Source of the DNA: Kitasatospora fiedleri
Lineage (GTDB): Bacteria; Actinomycetota; Actinomycetes; Streptomycetales; Streptomycetaceae
Direction: 5' to 3'
Length of the DNA: 64,000 nt
Assembly: GCF_948472415.1 (NCBI RefSeq)
Contig: NZ_OX419519.1
Span: forward strand, 4,030,001 to 4,094,000
Numbering within the stretch: the first letter of the stretch is position 1; each line of letters opens with the position of its first letter. Below the pieces are notes generated by a model. That model saw only the letters and a list, made by a program, of their open reading frames with translations, ran no database searches and was not told the origin of the DNA. Shown here piece after piece: positions 28,136-37,233 of the stretch. Position numbers and translations under genes: made by a program.

Positions 28136-28900
28136 GTGACCGGACAGGGGCGCCCGCCCTCCAGGGCCGGCCGCGGACGGGGGTGCCGGAAACAGCCGGC
28201 ACCGCCCCGCGAGGCCGGCCGCGGCGGGGAGGCGGCGCCCCTGCTACCGGAACGGCTGCACACCGAACCGTTCCGCCTGCTGCGGGAGTTGGGCCTCCCG
28301 CCCGAGGACCTGCTGATCGCCGGGAGCGCCCCCCTGTACGTCCGGGGACTGCGCGACCGGATCGGCGACCTGGACGTGGTGGCGCGGGGCGAGGCGCTGC
28401 GGCGGGCCCTGCTGCTCGGCGAACCGGAACCGGCCCCGTTCGACGGTGCCGTCTCGGTCCGCCTGCTGGGAGGGCGGCTGGAGATCACCGACAGCTGGTT
28501 CACCGGCCTCCTCGGCGGCGTGGAGGAACTGTTCGACCGGGCGGAGGAGATCGGCGGCCTCCGCTTCCTGGGCCTCGCCGACACCGCCGTGTGGAAACGC
28601 TGGCTCGACCGCCCGAAGGACCGGCTGGACCTCCACGGCCTGGACCTCCACGGCCTGGACCTCCACCGCCCGGACCTCCACGGCCCGGACCTCCGCGGCC
28701 CGGACCCCCACCGGCCGACCGGTCCGGCCGGGCCGACCGACCCCGGCCCCCGCCGGTCCGGCCGGTTCCATCGGCCCCGACCGGGCTGCTCCGCCCCCGG
28801 CGCCGACGAGGACCGGGACGAGCGGGGCGGGCGCGACACCGGGTCCGGGCCCGGACCGGATCAGTGGGGTGCCTCGGTGGTGGTCCGAACCGGGCCCTAG
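28136..28900 (+). CDS. Nucleotidyltransferase-fold protein with C-terminal tandem repeats
   Basis: The 254-aa protein has a basic N-terminus, then a nucleotidyltransferase-like core (LLIAGSAPLYVRGL, IGDLDVVARGEAL) in which Gly-Asp-Leu-Asp could supply the DxD metal site. The body ends near residue 165 at KRWLDRPKDR. A repeated segment follows, LDLHG LDLHG LDLHR PDLHG PDLRG PDPHR, then a Pro/Arg/Gly-rich disordered tail. Members of this fold are often antitoxin-like or substrate-binding proteins. The function is unknown. The GTG start follows the previous stop by 2 nt. Confidence 0.6.
   Translation: MTGQGRPPSRAGRGRGCRKQPAPPREAGRGGEAAPLLPERLHTEPFRLLRELGLPPEDLLIAGSAPLYVRGLRDRIGDLDVVARGEALRRALLLGEPEPAPFDGAVSVRLLGGRLEITDSWFTGLLGGVEELFDRAEEIGGLRFLGLADTAVWKRWLDRPKDRLDLHGLDLHGLDLHRPDLHGPDLRGPDPHRPTGPAGPTDPGPRRSGRFHRPRPGCSAPGADEDRDERGGRDTGSGPGPDQWGASVVVRTGP
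28625..28714 (+). repeat. Six 15-bp tandem repeats inside the NTase-like gene
   Basis: A CTGGACCTCCACGGC-type 15-mer is repeated six times with minor changes, encoding LDLHG/PDLHG pentapeptides. The unit length keeps frame, so copy-number change would alter only repeat number. Confidence 0.85.
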
Positions 28901-28950
28901 GCTCGGTGGCGGAGCCCGAAGGACGGGACCGGAGCCATGGAGGGGTACGG

Positions 28951-30288
28951 ATGAGCGGGGACGGCGGCAGTCCGGGTCAGCAGCACGGCGGCGGGCAGCC
29001 GTACGGGCCGGGGGCCCACGGGCCGGGTGCCCAGGGGCCGGGCGGCGGGCCGGGGTACTGGCCGGGGTACGGACAGCCGGGGGGCCGCCCCAACGGGGGC
29101 TGGGGGCAGAGCCCCTGGGGTGCCGTGCCGGTCGCGCCGAAGCCCGGGGTGCTGCCGCTGCGCCCGCTCGCGTTCGGGGAGATGTTCAGCGCCGTCTTCG
29201 ACACCGTGCGGCGCTACACCGGCGCGCTCTACCTGCCGCTCGCGGCGGTCACCGGCGTCCTGGCGGTGCCGATGGTGGTGGTGTCGGTGCTGCTGGCGGG
29301 CCGGCTCGGCGACGCCTACAACGCCCTCCCGGACACCTCGCTGGGCGAAGAACCCACCGGCGACCAACTGTGGGCCCTGTGCTGGCCGCTGCTGGTGGTC
29401 TTCGGGCTGATCCTGCTGCTGGGGATCGCGCAGTACGTGATCGCCGGGCCGCTGGCCACGGTGGTGCTGCGGGCCGCGACCCTCGGCCGGCGGATGACGG
29501 CCGGTCAGGCCTGGAAGGAGGCCCGCCCCCGGCTCGGGGCGGCCGTCGCCTCGATGGCGCTGCTGTACGGCCCGCTGCTGGTGCTGAACGTCCTGCTGGT
29601 GGGCCTGGCGGTGGGGCTCGGCACCGCCACCGGCAGCGCGCCGCTGCTCCTGCTGCTGCTCCTGCTGAGCGCGGCCGTCGGGGTCGCCGGCGTCTACGCG
29701 GTGGTGCGGCTGGCCCCGCAGGTCCCGGTGCTGGTGCTGGAGGACGGCACCCCGAAGGGGGCGATCGGCCGGGCCTGGCAGCTCAACCGGGGCAACTGGT
29801 GGCGCAGCTTCGGCCTCACCGCGCTGGTCATCGCCATCGGCCGGGTCGCGGCCGGGGTGATCAGCTACCCGCTGACGATCGTCCTGTCGGTGCTGGTACC
29901 GCTCAGCTCCGTCGACTTCGAGGGCGAACCCGCCCGGCTCCAGTTCAGCCACGGCACGATGACCGCCGTGCTGGTGGGCTACTCGCTGCTGGTGCTGTTC
30001 GGCACGCTGGCGACCGGCCCGCTGGTCCCGCTGGTCAACGGCGTGCTCTACATCGACCGCCGAATCCGCAACGAGCGCCTGGACATCGCGCTCGCCGAGG
30101 CGGCCGGCGTCCACTTCGCCGAGGCGTACGGCTACCCGCAGTCGGCGCCGTCCCAGCCCGCGCCCGCCCAGCCCGCGCCATCCGCGCCCGTTCCGTCCCA
30201 GCCCGGGGCGCCCGCCGAGCCCGGGGCGGCGTCCGAGCCCGGGACGGCGTCCGAGCCGTCCGCCGGGGAGGGGCCGGCGGGGCGCTGA
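28951..30288 (+). CDS. Polytopic membrane protein (GDPD membrane-domain-like)
   Basis: The 445-aa protein has a Gly/Pro/Gln-rich cytoplasmic N-terminus (1-65), about six hydrophobic spans from residue 90 to 400 (AAVTGVLAVPMVVVSVLLAG, ALCWPLLVVFGLILLLG, and others) and an Ala/Pro/Glu-rich C-terminal tail. The layout matches actinobacterial glycerophosphodiester phosphodiesterase membrane-domain (DUF7847-type) proteins. The motif RAWQLNRGNWWRSFG between spans is typical. The ATG at 28951 follows GGAGGGGT-like sequence. The reaction, if any, is unknown. Confidence 0.75.
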   Translation: MSGDGGSPGQQHGGGQPYGPGAHGPGAQGPGGGPGYWPGYGQPGGRPNGGWGQSPWGAVPVAPKPGVLPLRPLAFGEMFSAVFDTVRRYTGALYLPLAAVTGVLAVPMVVVSVLLAGRLGDAYNALPDTSLGEEPTGDQLWALCWPLLVVFGLILLLGIAQYVIAGPLATVVLRAATLGRRMTAGQAWKEARPRLGAAVASMALLYGPLLVLNVLLVGLAVGLGTATGSAPLLLLLLLLSAAVGVAGVYAVVRLAPQVPVLVLEDGTPKGAIGRAWQLNRGNWWRSFGLTALVIAIGRVAAGVISYPLTIVLSVLVPLSSVDFEGEPARLQFSHGTMTAVLVGYSLLVLFGTLATGPLVPLVNGVLYIDRRIRNERLDIALAEAAGVHFAEAYGYPQSAPSQPAPAQPAPSAPVPSQPGAPAEPGAASEPGTASEPSAGEGPAGR

Positions 30289-30369
30289 ACCGCCCCGGTT
30301 CCGGGTTGCGGTTCAGTCACGGGCTGTCCGATTGGCCGTGGATTACGGCGATTGGTCGGCGGAACCGTG

Positions 30370-30399
30370 TTGTTGAGGGCCACACAGGTCTCACATAAT
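30370..30399 (+). promoter_or_regulatory. Promoter candidate for the four-gene exported-protein operon
   Basis: TTGTTG (30370-30375) and CATAAT (30394-30399) are separated by 18 nt, a good match to a housekeeping promoter. The start point would be near 30406, leaving an 88-nt leader before the TTG at 30494. Confidence 0.55.
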
Positions 30400-30493
30400 T
30401 CGTGCACCGCGCAATGACGAACGCGTTCGGGCCGACCGGGGGGACGGCCCGCGCCGCTGCGCGGGCCGCCATGTGAACCCTGGGGGGAGACCC

Positions 30494-31396
30494 TTGTCCG
30501 TTCCCGAACCGTCCCCTGACCGGGACCTGACCCCGAATCCGGTGCCGGCCCCGACGGCCCCGCCCGGGCCGGAGCCCGAGCCCGCCGCGGAGCCCGCGCC
30601 CGCGCCCGCCGCTGAGGCCCAGGAGGCCCAGGCGGCCCCCGCCGGGCCCCCGCGCCGGCTGCCCCGGGCGGCCGGGGTGGTGCTGTCGGTGGCCGGGCTG
30701 CTCGCGGTGACCGCGGCCAGCGCGGCCGTCACCGTCGCGGTGGGCCGGCCCGACCGCTCCGGGCACGTCGCGGCCGTCGCGGCGTCCCCGTCGGCGGCCC
30801 CGAGCCCGTCGGCCACGCCGAGCCCGACCCCGACGCCGTCGGCCGCGCCGACCCCGTCGCCGACGGTGGCCCCGCGTCCGGCCAGCACCCTGCGGGGCAG
30901 CGTCTCGGGCGGCAAGCACAGCGGTGACCTGCGGTACTTCCTGCTGCCCGTGCCCGACGACGCGGACCCGTACGGCTCCCCGGACGGCGCGATGATGAGC
31001 ATGGCGGACCTCCAGGCCCAGTACAGCAAGGACGTGGACATCAAGGCGGTCCTCGACTCCTGGGGCTTCAAGGAGGCGGCCACCCGCACCTACCGCACCC
31101 GGGACGGGAAGTCCGAGGTCCGCACCGACCTGCGGCGCTTCGGCCGGGCCGACCGGGCGCAGGGCTTCGCCGACAACACCAGTTACGACCAGCCCTCGTT
31201 CGGCGTCGACGGGGTGTCGAACGCCAGGGGCTACGTCTTCAAGCCCGAGCAGCAGGCGTACACCGGCGAGCTGGTCGGCATCGGCGTGGTCGGCGACGTG
31301 GTCTACGAGGTCACCGTCCAGGTGCAGGGCGACCCCGACAAGGCGCTGCTCGCCGACGCCATGAAACGTGCGCGCGACCGCCTTGCCAACGGCTGA
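30494..31396 (+). CDS. Exported single-pass protein, DLRxLLLPxP family member 1
   Basis: The 300-aa protein has a Pro/Ala/Glu-rich cytoplasmic N-terminus, one TM helix (AAGVVLSVAGLLAVTAASAA, about 65-85), a Ser/Pro/Thr-rich linker and an extracytoplasmic domain that starts with SGDLRYFLLPVPDDADPYG near residue 150. The domain includes RTYRTRDGKSEVRTDLRRFGRA. Three following genes encode the same layout and box. No enzymatic motif is visible. TTG 30494 with GGGGGGAG 4 nt upstream is preferred to GTG 30473. Confidence 0.75.
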   Translation: MSVPEPSPDRDLTPNPVPAPTAPPGPEPEPAAEPAPAPAAEAQEAQAAPAGPPRRLPRAAGVVLSVAGLLAVTAASAAVTVAVGRPDRSGHVAAVAASPSAAPSPSATPSPTPTPSAAPTPSPTVAPRPASTLRGSVSGGKHSGDLRYFLLPVPDDADPYGSPDGAMMSMADLQAQYSKDVDIKAVLDSWGFKEAATRTYRTRDGKSEVRTDLRRFGRADRAQGFADNTSYDQPSFGVDGVSNARGYVFKPEQQAYTGELVGIGVVGDVVYEVTVQVQGDPDKALLADAMKRARDRLANG

Positions 31397-31430
31397 CGGA
31401 CGTCCCGAACCCTCTTTCCAGGAGCACCAG

Positions 31431-32327
31431 TTGAGCACCGAATCCGCGGACGCGGCGGAGCCCGGGACGGCCGCTGCCGAGCCGACCGCGCCACTCGCGC
31501 CGACCGTCCCGCCCACCTCACCCACCTCACCCACCTCACCCACCTCACCCGTCGACCCCGCCGCCCCCGCCGCCCCCGGGTCCGACCTGATCGAGTCGGG
31601 CCGCCCGGACGCCGAACCCGTCCGCGGCAGGCGGCGGTTCGGCGCGGGCGCGCTGGTCCTGGCCGCGGTGCTGGTCGGCCCGGTGGTCGGCGCCGGGGTG
31701 GGCTACGCGATCCAGGCGTCCCGGCCGCCGACGCCGCTGCCGGCCCTCACCGCGCCGAAACTGACCTACCCCGCCGAGCGGGTGGACGCCGCGGCGCTGG
31801 CCGCCGCCGGTCCGCCGCCGCTCGACATCGACGGCGACCTGCGCAAGCTGCTGGTCGAGCCACCGTCGGGCAGCACCGACCTGACCGGCGAGGACGGCGA
31901 CGGCGACGGCTGGCTGTCCCCGGCCGACCGGGCGGAGACCTTCGGCGACAGCGAGCAGATGTTCGTCCGGATGCTCGGCAACGGCTTCCGCCGCGCCGCC
32001 GCGGTGCGCTGGAAGACGGGCGAGGACGTCTACCAGGTGATGCTGGTCCAGTACGTGCCCGATTCCGTGGTGCAGGCGATCACCGGGATGATCCCGAGCT
32101 CCACCGCGGACATGGACGTGTCGAAGTTCCCGGGCAACGACGAGAGCGTCCTGCTGATCGCCAAGCAGCCCTCCACCTACGCGCGCAGCACCGAGACGTA
32201 CCACTACGGCGAGGCGCTCGCCCGCAAGGGCACCGTGCTGATGACCGTCCAGGTCTACGCCGAGAAGCCGGTGGACCGGGCGCAACTCGAAGACATCGCC
32301 AAGCGCCAGTGGGAGCGACTCGCGTGA
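31431..32327 (+). CDS. Exported single-pass protein, DLRxLLLPxP family member 2
   Basis: The 298-aa protein has an acidic/proline N-terminus with four PTS repeats (CCCACCTCA at DNA level), one TM helix near residue 78-98 (GALVLAAVLVGPVVGAGVGY) and an outer domain beginning DIDGDLRKLLVEPPSGSTD. Its box is the most divergent of the four. The domain resembles member 1 in length and in ending RAQLEDIAKRQWERLA. TTG 31431 follows CAGGAG by 8 nt. Its stop overlaps the next start (GTGA). Confidence 0.72.
   Translation: MSTESADAAEPGTAAAEPTAPLAPTVPPTSPTSPTSPTSPVDPAAPAAPGSDLIESGRPDAEPVRGRRRFGAGALVLAAVLVGPVVGAGVGYAIQASRPPTPLPALTAPKLTYPAERVDAAALAAAGPPPLDIDGDLRKLLVEPPSGSTDLTGEDGDGDGWLSPADRAETFGDSEQMFVRMLGNGFRRAAAVRWKTGEDVYQVMLVQYVPDSVVQAITGMIPSSTADMDVSKFPGNDESVLLIAKQPSTYARSTETYHYGEALARKGTVLMTVQVYAEKPVDRAQLEDIAKRQWERLA
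31512..31547 (+). repeat. Four CCCACCTCA tandem repeats
   Basis: A 9-bp unit repeated four times in frame encodes PTS triplets in the disordered N-terminus of family member 2. Confidence 0.85.
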
Positions 32328-33115
32328 CCGACATCGAATCCCCCGGGACGGACGCCCCGGTGAAACCCCGCCGACGGGCCCCGAAGGCGGTCGCCGCGGT
32401 GGTCGCGGCGGCGCTGCTCGGCGTCGGCATCGGCGAGGTGGTGATCCGGGTGCACTACGGCGACGAGCCGGCCGCGCCGGTCGCCGCCGCGGCCGCCGCG
32501 GCCGCCGTGGCCCCCACGCCCTCGGCGAGCACGCCCGCGCCGTGGGGCGCCAAGTCCAACGGCAACCACTTCGGCAGCCTGCGCGACCTGCTGCTGCCGG
32601 TGCCCGACGGGTACCGGCTGGGCCCGGACTACAAGGACCTCGGCAACGACGACGAGTTCGGCGGCGCGGACCTGGCCCGGGCCCAGGAGGAACTGCTGGA
32701 CGAGGTCCCGGAGAAGTACCGGGGCCGGTTGAAGGACGCGCTCTCCACCCTGCATTTCACCGGCATCGGGGTGCGCAGCCTGGCCCGGTTCGACAACCGG
32801 CTGATGGCGGTGCTGAAGCTGACCCGGTTCAACCAGCAGACGGTGTCGGAGCAGAACGCGCTGTTCGGGGCCCTGGTCGACGACAGCGACCTGTTCCGGC
32901 GCGGCCCGGACGTGCCGGGCCACCCGGACGCGCGCTGCGCGCTGCCGGCGCTCCGGGCCGGCGACCAACTCGACTACGTGACCTGCTACTCGGCCGAGGG
33001 CGACCTGCTGGTGCAGCTGCGGGTCTCGGGCGTGGCACCCCTCGACCAGAACAAGGTCGTGGACCTGTTCCGCCAGCAACTGGACCGACTGGCCCGACCG
33101 GGAGCCGCCGCATGA
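32324..33115 (+). CDS. Exported single-pass protein, DLRxLLLPxP family member 3
   Basis: The 263-aa protein has a short basic N-terminus, TM helix AVAAVVAAALLGVGIGEVVI (about 20-40), an Ala/Pro linker and an outer domain with SLRDLLLPVPDGYRLGPD near residue 83. Two cysteines (CALPALRAGDQLDYVTC) may form a disulfide. The GTG start overlaps the stop of member 2, and its own stop overlaps the ATG of member 4, so the genes are translationally coupled. Confidence 0.75.
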   Translation: MTDIESPGTDAPVKPRRRAPKAVAAVVAAALLGVGIGEVVIRVHYGDEPAAPVAAAAAAAAVAPTPSASTPAPWGAKSNGNHFGSLRDLLLPVPDGYRLGPDYKDLGNDDEFGGADLARAQEELLDEVPEKYRGRLKDALSTLHFTGIGVRSLARFDNRLMAVLKLTRFNQQTVSEQNALFGALVDDSDLFRRGPDVPGHPDARCALPALRAGDQLDYVTCYSAEGDLLVQLRVSGVAPLDQNKVVDLFRQQLDRLARPGAAA

Positions 33116-34167
33116 GCAGTGACACCACCCCTCCGCAGCCGGCCGCCCCCGCGGCCCCCGCCACCCCGCCCCCGCCGCCGCCCGCGCAACCGCTGGACCC
33201 CTGGGCGCCCCCGGCCTCGGACCCGTTCCAGCCCCCGGCCTCGGACCCGGACCCGGCCCGGGCGCGGACCGGCTCCGACCGCCGACGCGGGTGGCAGGTC
33301 GGCGCGGCGGTGCTGCTGACGCTGGTGACCGGCGCGGCGACCGCCGTGCTGGTGACCCTGCCGGACCGCACCGACGTCCCGGGCCTGGCCACGCCGAACG
33401 ACGGCCGGTACGCGTTCCCGGAACTGACGCTGCCTCCGCTGCCCGCGGGCGCCTCGGCCCCGTCCGACTACAAGGTCAGGACGCACGCGGCGGACCTGCG
33501 GGGGCTGCTGCTGCCGCTCCCGCAGGGCGCGGTCGCCACCGGACCGTCGGCCGACCCGTCGGCCGCCATCTCGTCGGCCGCCCCCTCGTCGAGCGCCTCC
33601 CCGGGGACGTCCGCGAGCGCGTCCGCGTCCCCGAGCGCCGCCGCGACGGCCTCCGGCGCACCGTCCGCGACGCCGTCCGGGACCGCGTCCGGGACCGGGA
33701 CCGCGTCCGGGCCGGCCCTGCCCGCGGTGGCGGGCCGCTGGATTCCGTGCGACCGCGACGCGATGCTGGCCAAGGACGACGCGCACACCCTGCGGCTGAC
33801 CACGGACGCCTGCCGGGGCGCCGCCGCCCAGGGCTGGACCACCCCCGACGGCACCCGCACCGAGCTGCGGCTGTTCCACTTCGGGACGGGCGACGAGGCG
33901 GCCGACTACTTCGCCGGCGCGACCCTGATGACGGGGACGAAGGACATCGCGTCCTGGCACCTGGACGCCGGCGGAAAGTACCCGATCGCCTTCGGGCAGG
34001 TGGACGTCCGGCTCTCCGACGAGCAGGCCCACGGGATGCCCACCGGCCGGGTCGGCTGGGTGCAGAGCGGCGACGTGGTGGCGATGGTCCAGCTGACCAA
34101 CCCGCAGGGCGTCCCGGTGCAGGCGTTCCGGCAGGTGGTCGCCCTGCAGAGCAGCATGCTGTCCTGA
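33112..34167 (+). CDS. Exported single-pass protein, DLRxLLLPxP family member 4
   Basis: The 351-aa protein has a Pro-rich N-terminus, TM helix VGAAVLLTLVTGAATAVLVT (about 62-82), a Ser/Ala/Thr-rich spacer, the box ADLRGLLLPLPQGAVATG near 125-140 and an outer domain with cysteines at WIPCDRDAM and TTDACRGAA. It is the longest of the set. ATG 33112 overlaps the previous stop (ATGA). It ends the operon, about 200 nt before the ABC genes. Confidence 0.75.
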   Translation: MSSDTTPPQPAAPAAPATPPPPPPAQPLDPWAPPASDPFQPPASDPDPARARTGSDRRRGWQVGAAVLLTLVTGAATAVLVTLPDRTDVPGLATPNDGRYAFPELTLPPLPAGASAPSDYKVRTHAADLRGLLLPLPQGAVATGPSADPSAAISSAAPSSSASPGTSASASASPSAAATASGAPSATPSGTASGTGTASGPALPAVAGRWIPCDRDAMLAKDDAHTLRLTTDACRGAAAQGWTTPDGTRTELRLFHFGTGDEAADYFAGATLMTGTKDIASWHLDAGGKYPIAFGQVDVRLSDEQAHGMPTGRVGWVQSGDVVAMVQLTNPQGVPVQAFRQVVALQSSMLS

Positions 34168-34373
34168 GCGCGGCCCGGGCGGGCCGTTCCGACGGGGACG
34201 GCGCCCTGACGCACCGTCGGGCGCCGCTCGGACACCGCTCGGGCGCCGCTCGGGCACCGGCCCGCCGCCCCGTCCCCTAGGGGGCGGGGCCGGGCGGTCA
34301 TCCCGTGGGGGGAGGGAAGCCCGGCTCCCCAGCGCATTCCGCGGGCCACCGGTGCACGGCTACGTTGGTGACC

Positions 34374-35402
34374 GTGTCCACAGTCATCAAGACGGACGGC
34401 CTCACCAAGAGGTTCCCCCGGGTCACCGCGCTCGACCGGCTCACCGTGGAGGTGGAGCCGGGCGTGGTCGGTCTGGTCGGGGCGAACGGCGCGGGCAAGT
34501 CCACCCTCATCAAGATCCTCCTCGGGCTGTCCCCGGCCACCGAGGGCACCGGCCAGGTGCTCGGCCTGGACATCGCCACCCAGGGCCCGGCGATCCGCGA
34601 ACGCGTCGGCTACATGCCGGAGCACGACTGCCTGCCGCCGGACGTGTCCGCCACCGAGTTCGTGGTGCACATGGCCCGGATGTCCGGCCTGCCCGCCGCC
34701 GCGGCCCGCGAGCGCACCGCCGACACCCTGCGCCACGTCGGCCTGTACGAGGAGCGCTACCGCCCGATGGGCGGCTACTCGACCGGCATGAAGCAGCGGG
34801 TGAAGCTGGCCCAGGCGCTGGTCCACGACCCGCAGTTGGTGCTGCTGGACGAGCCGACCAACGGCCTCGACCCGGTCGGCCGGGACGAGATGCTCGGGCT
34901 GATCCGCCGCATCCACTCCGACTTCGGCATCTCGGTGCTGGTCACCACCCACCTGCTGGGCGAGCTGGAGCGGACCTGCGACCACCTGGTGGTGATCGAC
35001 GGCGGCAAGCTGCTGCGGTCCTCCTCCACCGCCTCGTTCACCGGCACCACCCAGCTGCTCGCCGTCGAGGTCACCGACCACCCGGTCGACCGCGCCTTCG
35101 ACGCCGACGCGGTGCTGCGCGAGCGGCTGACCGCGGCCGGCCTGACGGTCCGCGCCGACGGCAGCCGCATCCTGCTGGTGGAGATCGCCGGCGACGAGAC
35201 GTACGACACCGTCCGCGACACCGTGGACGACCTCGGCCTCGGCCTGATCCGGCTGGAGCAGCGCCGCCACCGGGTCGCCGAGATCTTCAGCACCCGGTCC
35301 GACGAGGACGAGACCCGGTCCGACGAGGCCGAGCCGGGCGAGTACGGCGAGTACGGCCACGACACGTACCAGGCCGCGGCCGCAGGAGGCGAGCAGGCAT
35401 GA
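34374..35402 (+). CDS. ABC-2 type exporter ATPase
   Basis: The 342-aa ATPase has Walker A GANGAGKST, signature YSTGMKQRVKLAQAL, Walker B LVLLDEPTNGLDP and an H-loop TTHLL, then a C-terminal extension ending in Glu/Asp-rich repeats. It belongs to the ABC-2 family that drives drug, lipid or polysaccharide export. GTG 34374 lies 7 nt after TACGTT (34361-34366), which suggests a leaderless start. The stop overlaps the permease ATG by 4 nt. Confidence 0.88.
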   Translation: MSTVIKTDGLTKRFPRVTALDRLTVEVEPGVVGLVGANGAGKSTLIKILLGLSPATEGTGQVLGLDIATQGPAIRERVGYMPEHDCLPPDVSATEFVVHMARMSGLPAAAARERTADTLRHVGLYEERYRPMGGYSTGMKQRVKLAQALVHDPQLVLLDEPTNGLDPVGRDEMLGLIRRIHSDFGISVLVTTHLLGELERTCDHLVVIDGGKLLRSSSTASFTGTTQLLAVEVTDHPVDRAFDADAVLRERLTAAGLTVRADGSRILLVEIAGDETYDTVRDTVDDLGLGLIRLEQRRHRVAEIFSTRSDEDETRSDEAEPGEYGEYGHDTYQAAAAGGEQA

Positions 35403-36295
35403 CCACCCCCGCCGACGCCCACAGCGGCGTCATCCACGACATCGGCTACCGCCCGTACACCGGACCGCGGTTGGGCCGCCGGTACGCCACCCGCTCGCTG
35501 TACGTGCAGAGCCTGCGGGCCGCGTTCGGCCTGGGCCGCTCCGGCAAGTCCAAGGTGCTGCCGTTCCTGCTGCTGGGCGGGATGGCCGCGCCCGCACTGG
35601 CGATGCTGGCGATCGCGCTGTTCGCGCACCTGGACAAGATGCCGATGGACTACGCCGACTACCTGGCCACGTTCGTCGTCCTGCCGCAGATCTTCCTGGC
35701 CGCGCAGGCCCCCGTGCTGATGTCCCGGGACCTGCGGCACCACGTGGTGCCGCTGTACTTCTCCCGCCCGGCCACCCGCGGCGACTACGTGGCGGCCAAG
35801 TTCGCCGCGATGTTCAGCGCGCTGATGATCGTGCTGTCCACGCCGCTGCTGCTGCTGTTCGTCGGCGCGCTGCTGGCGAAGTTCCCGCTCGGCGACAACC
35901 TGCTGCACCTGCTGTACGGCCTGGTCGCGGCCCTGCTGTACGCGCTGCTGTACGCCTCCCTCGGCCTGCTGATCGCCGCCGCCACCCCGCGCCGCGGCTT
36001 CGGCGTGGCCGCGATCATGGGCGTCCTGATGATCACCCGGGCGCTGGCCTCGATCGTCTACGCGCTCAACGGCGGCCTCGACCCGCTGCGGTCGGACTCC
36101 GCCGCCTGGGCGTTCCTGATCTCGCCGTCCCAGCTGGTGGAGGCCCTGGCCAACCGGCTCTTCGGCCTGGGGACGGACAGCGCCACCGTCCTGCACGCCC
36201 CCGGCGCGGCCGGCGCGGCGGTGTTCGCGGCCGTGCTCGTCGCACTCACGGCCGGCGGCTACGCGCTGATGCTGCGCCGCTACCGGAACGTCTGA
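35399..36295 (+). CDS. ABC-2 type permease
   Basis: The 298-aa integral membrane protein has six hydrophobic spans after a cytoplasmic N-terminus (IGYRPYTGPRLGRRYATRS), typical of ABC-2 permeases. It overlaps the preceding ATPase gene (ATGA) and stops 9 nt before a second ATPase. The motif SRDLRHHVVPLYFSRPATRGDY in the first cytoplasmic loop is characteristic. The substrate is unknown. Confidence 0.85.
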   Translation: MTTPADAHSGVIHDIGYRPYTGPRLGRRYATRSLYVQSLRAAFGLGRSGKSKVLPFLLLGGMAAPALAMLAIALFAHLDKMPMDYADYLATFVVLPQIFLAAQAPVLMSRDLRHHVVPLYFSRPATRGDYVAAKFAAMFSALMIVLSTPLLLLFVGALLAKFPLGDNLLHLLYGLVAALLYALLYASLGLLIAAATPRRGFGVAAIMGVLMITRALASIVYALNGGLDPLRSDSAAWAFLISPSQLVEALANRLFGLGTDSATVLHAPGAAGAAVFAAVLVALTAGGYALMLRRYRNV

Positions 36296-36304
36296 GAGGC
36301 AGCC

Positions 36305-37222
36305 ATGGCCGTCATCACCATCGACAAGGTCTCCCGCTGGTTCGGCAACGTGGTCGCCGTCAACGACGTCACCATGACCATCGGCCCCGGCATCACCGGC
36401 CTGCTGGGCCCCAACGGCGCCGGGAAGTCCACCCTCATCCACATGATGAGCGGCTTCCTCGCCCCCTCCTCCGGCACCGTCGCCCTCGACGGCACCCCGA
36501 TCTGGCGCAACCAGGAGGTCTACCGGGAGATCGGCCTGGTCCCCGAGAAGGAGTCGATGTACGACTACCTGACCGGCTGGGAGTTCGTCCTCGCCAACGC
36601 CGAACTGCACGGCCTGGCCGACCCGGGCGCCGCCGCCGAACACGCCCTCGCCCTGGTCGAGATGGAGTACGCCCAGGACCGGCACACCGGCACCTACTCC
36701 AAGGGCATGAAGCAGCGGGTCAAGATGGCCTCCGCGCTGGTCCACGACCCCTCGGTGCTGCTGCTGGACGAACCGTTCAACGGCATGGACCCGCGCCAGC
36801 GCCTGCACCTGATGGAGCTGCTGCGCCGGTTCGGCGCCGACGGGCGCACCGTGCTGTTCTCCTCGCACATCCTGGAGGAGGTCGAGCAGCTCGCCCGCCA
36901 CATCGAGGTGGTGGTGGCCGGGCGGCACGCCGCGTCCGGCGACTTCCGGGAGATCCGCCGCCTGATGACCGACCGCCCGCACCGCTACCTGGTGCGCTCC
37001 AGCGACGACCGGCGGCTCGCCTCGGCGCTGATCGCGGACGGCTCCACCGCGGGCATCGAACTCGACGCCGCCGAGAAGGCCCTGCGCATCCAGGCGATCG
37101 ACTTCCAGGGCTTCACCACCCTGCTGCCCAAGGTCGCCCGCGAGGCCGGCATCCGCCTGTACACCGTCTCCCCGGCCGACGAGTCGCTGGAAAGCGTTTT
37201 CTCGTACCTGGTCTCGTCCTGA
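36305..37222 (+). CDS. ABC-2 type exporter ATPase, second copy
   Basis: The 305-aa ATPase has Walker A GPNGAGKST, signature YSKGMKQRVKMASAL, Walker B VLLLDEPFNGMDP and SSHIL. The LSGGQ motif is replaced by YSKGMKQ, which is usual in this subfamily. It resembles the ATPase at 34374 but lacks the acidic C-terminal tail. It forms the second ATPase-permease unit of the cluster, 11 nt before its permease. Confidence 0.88.
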   Translation: MAVITIDKVSRWFGNVVAVNDVTMTIGPGITGLLGPNGAGKSTLIHMMSGFLAPSSGTVALDGTPIWRNQEVYREIGLVPEKESMYDYLTGWEFVLANAELHGLADPGAAAEHALALVEMEYAQDRHTGTYSKGMKQRVKMASALVHDPSVLLLDEPFNGMDPRQRLHLMELLRRFGADGRTVLFSSHILEEVEQLARHIEVVVAGRHAASGDFREIRRLMTDRPHRYLVRSSDDRRLASALIADGSTAGIELDAAEKALRIQAIDFQGFTTLLPKVAREAGIRLYTVSPADESLESVFSYLVSS

Positions 37223-37233
37223 AGGGCCCACCG

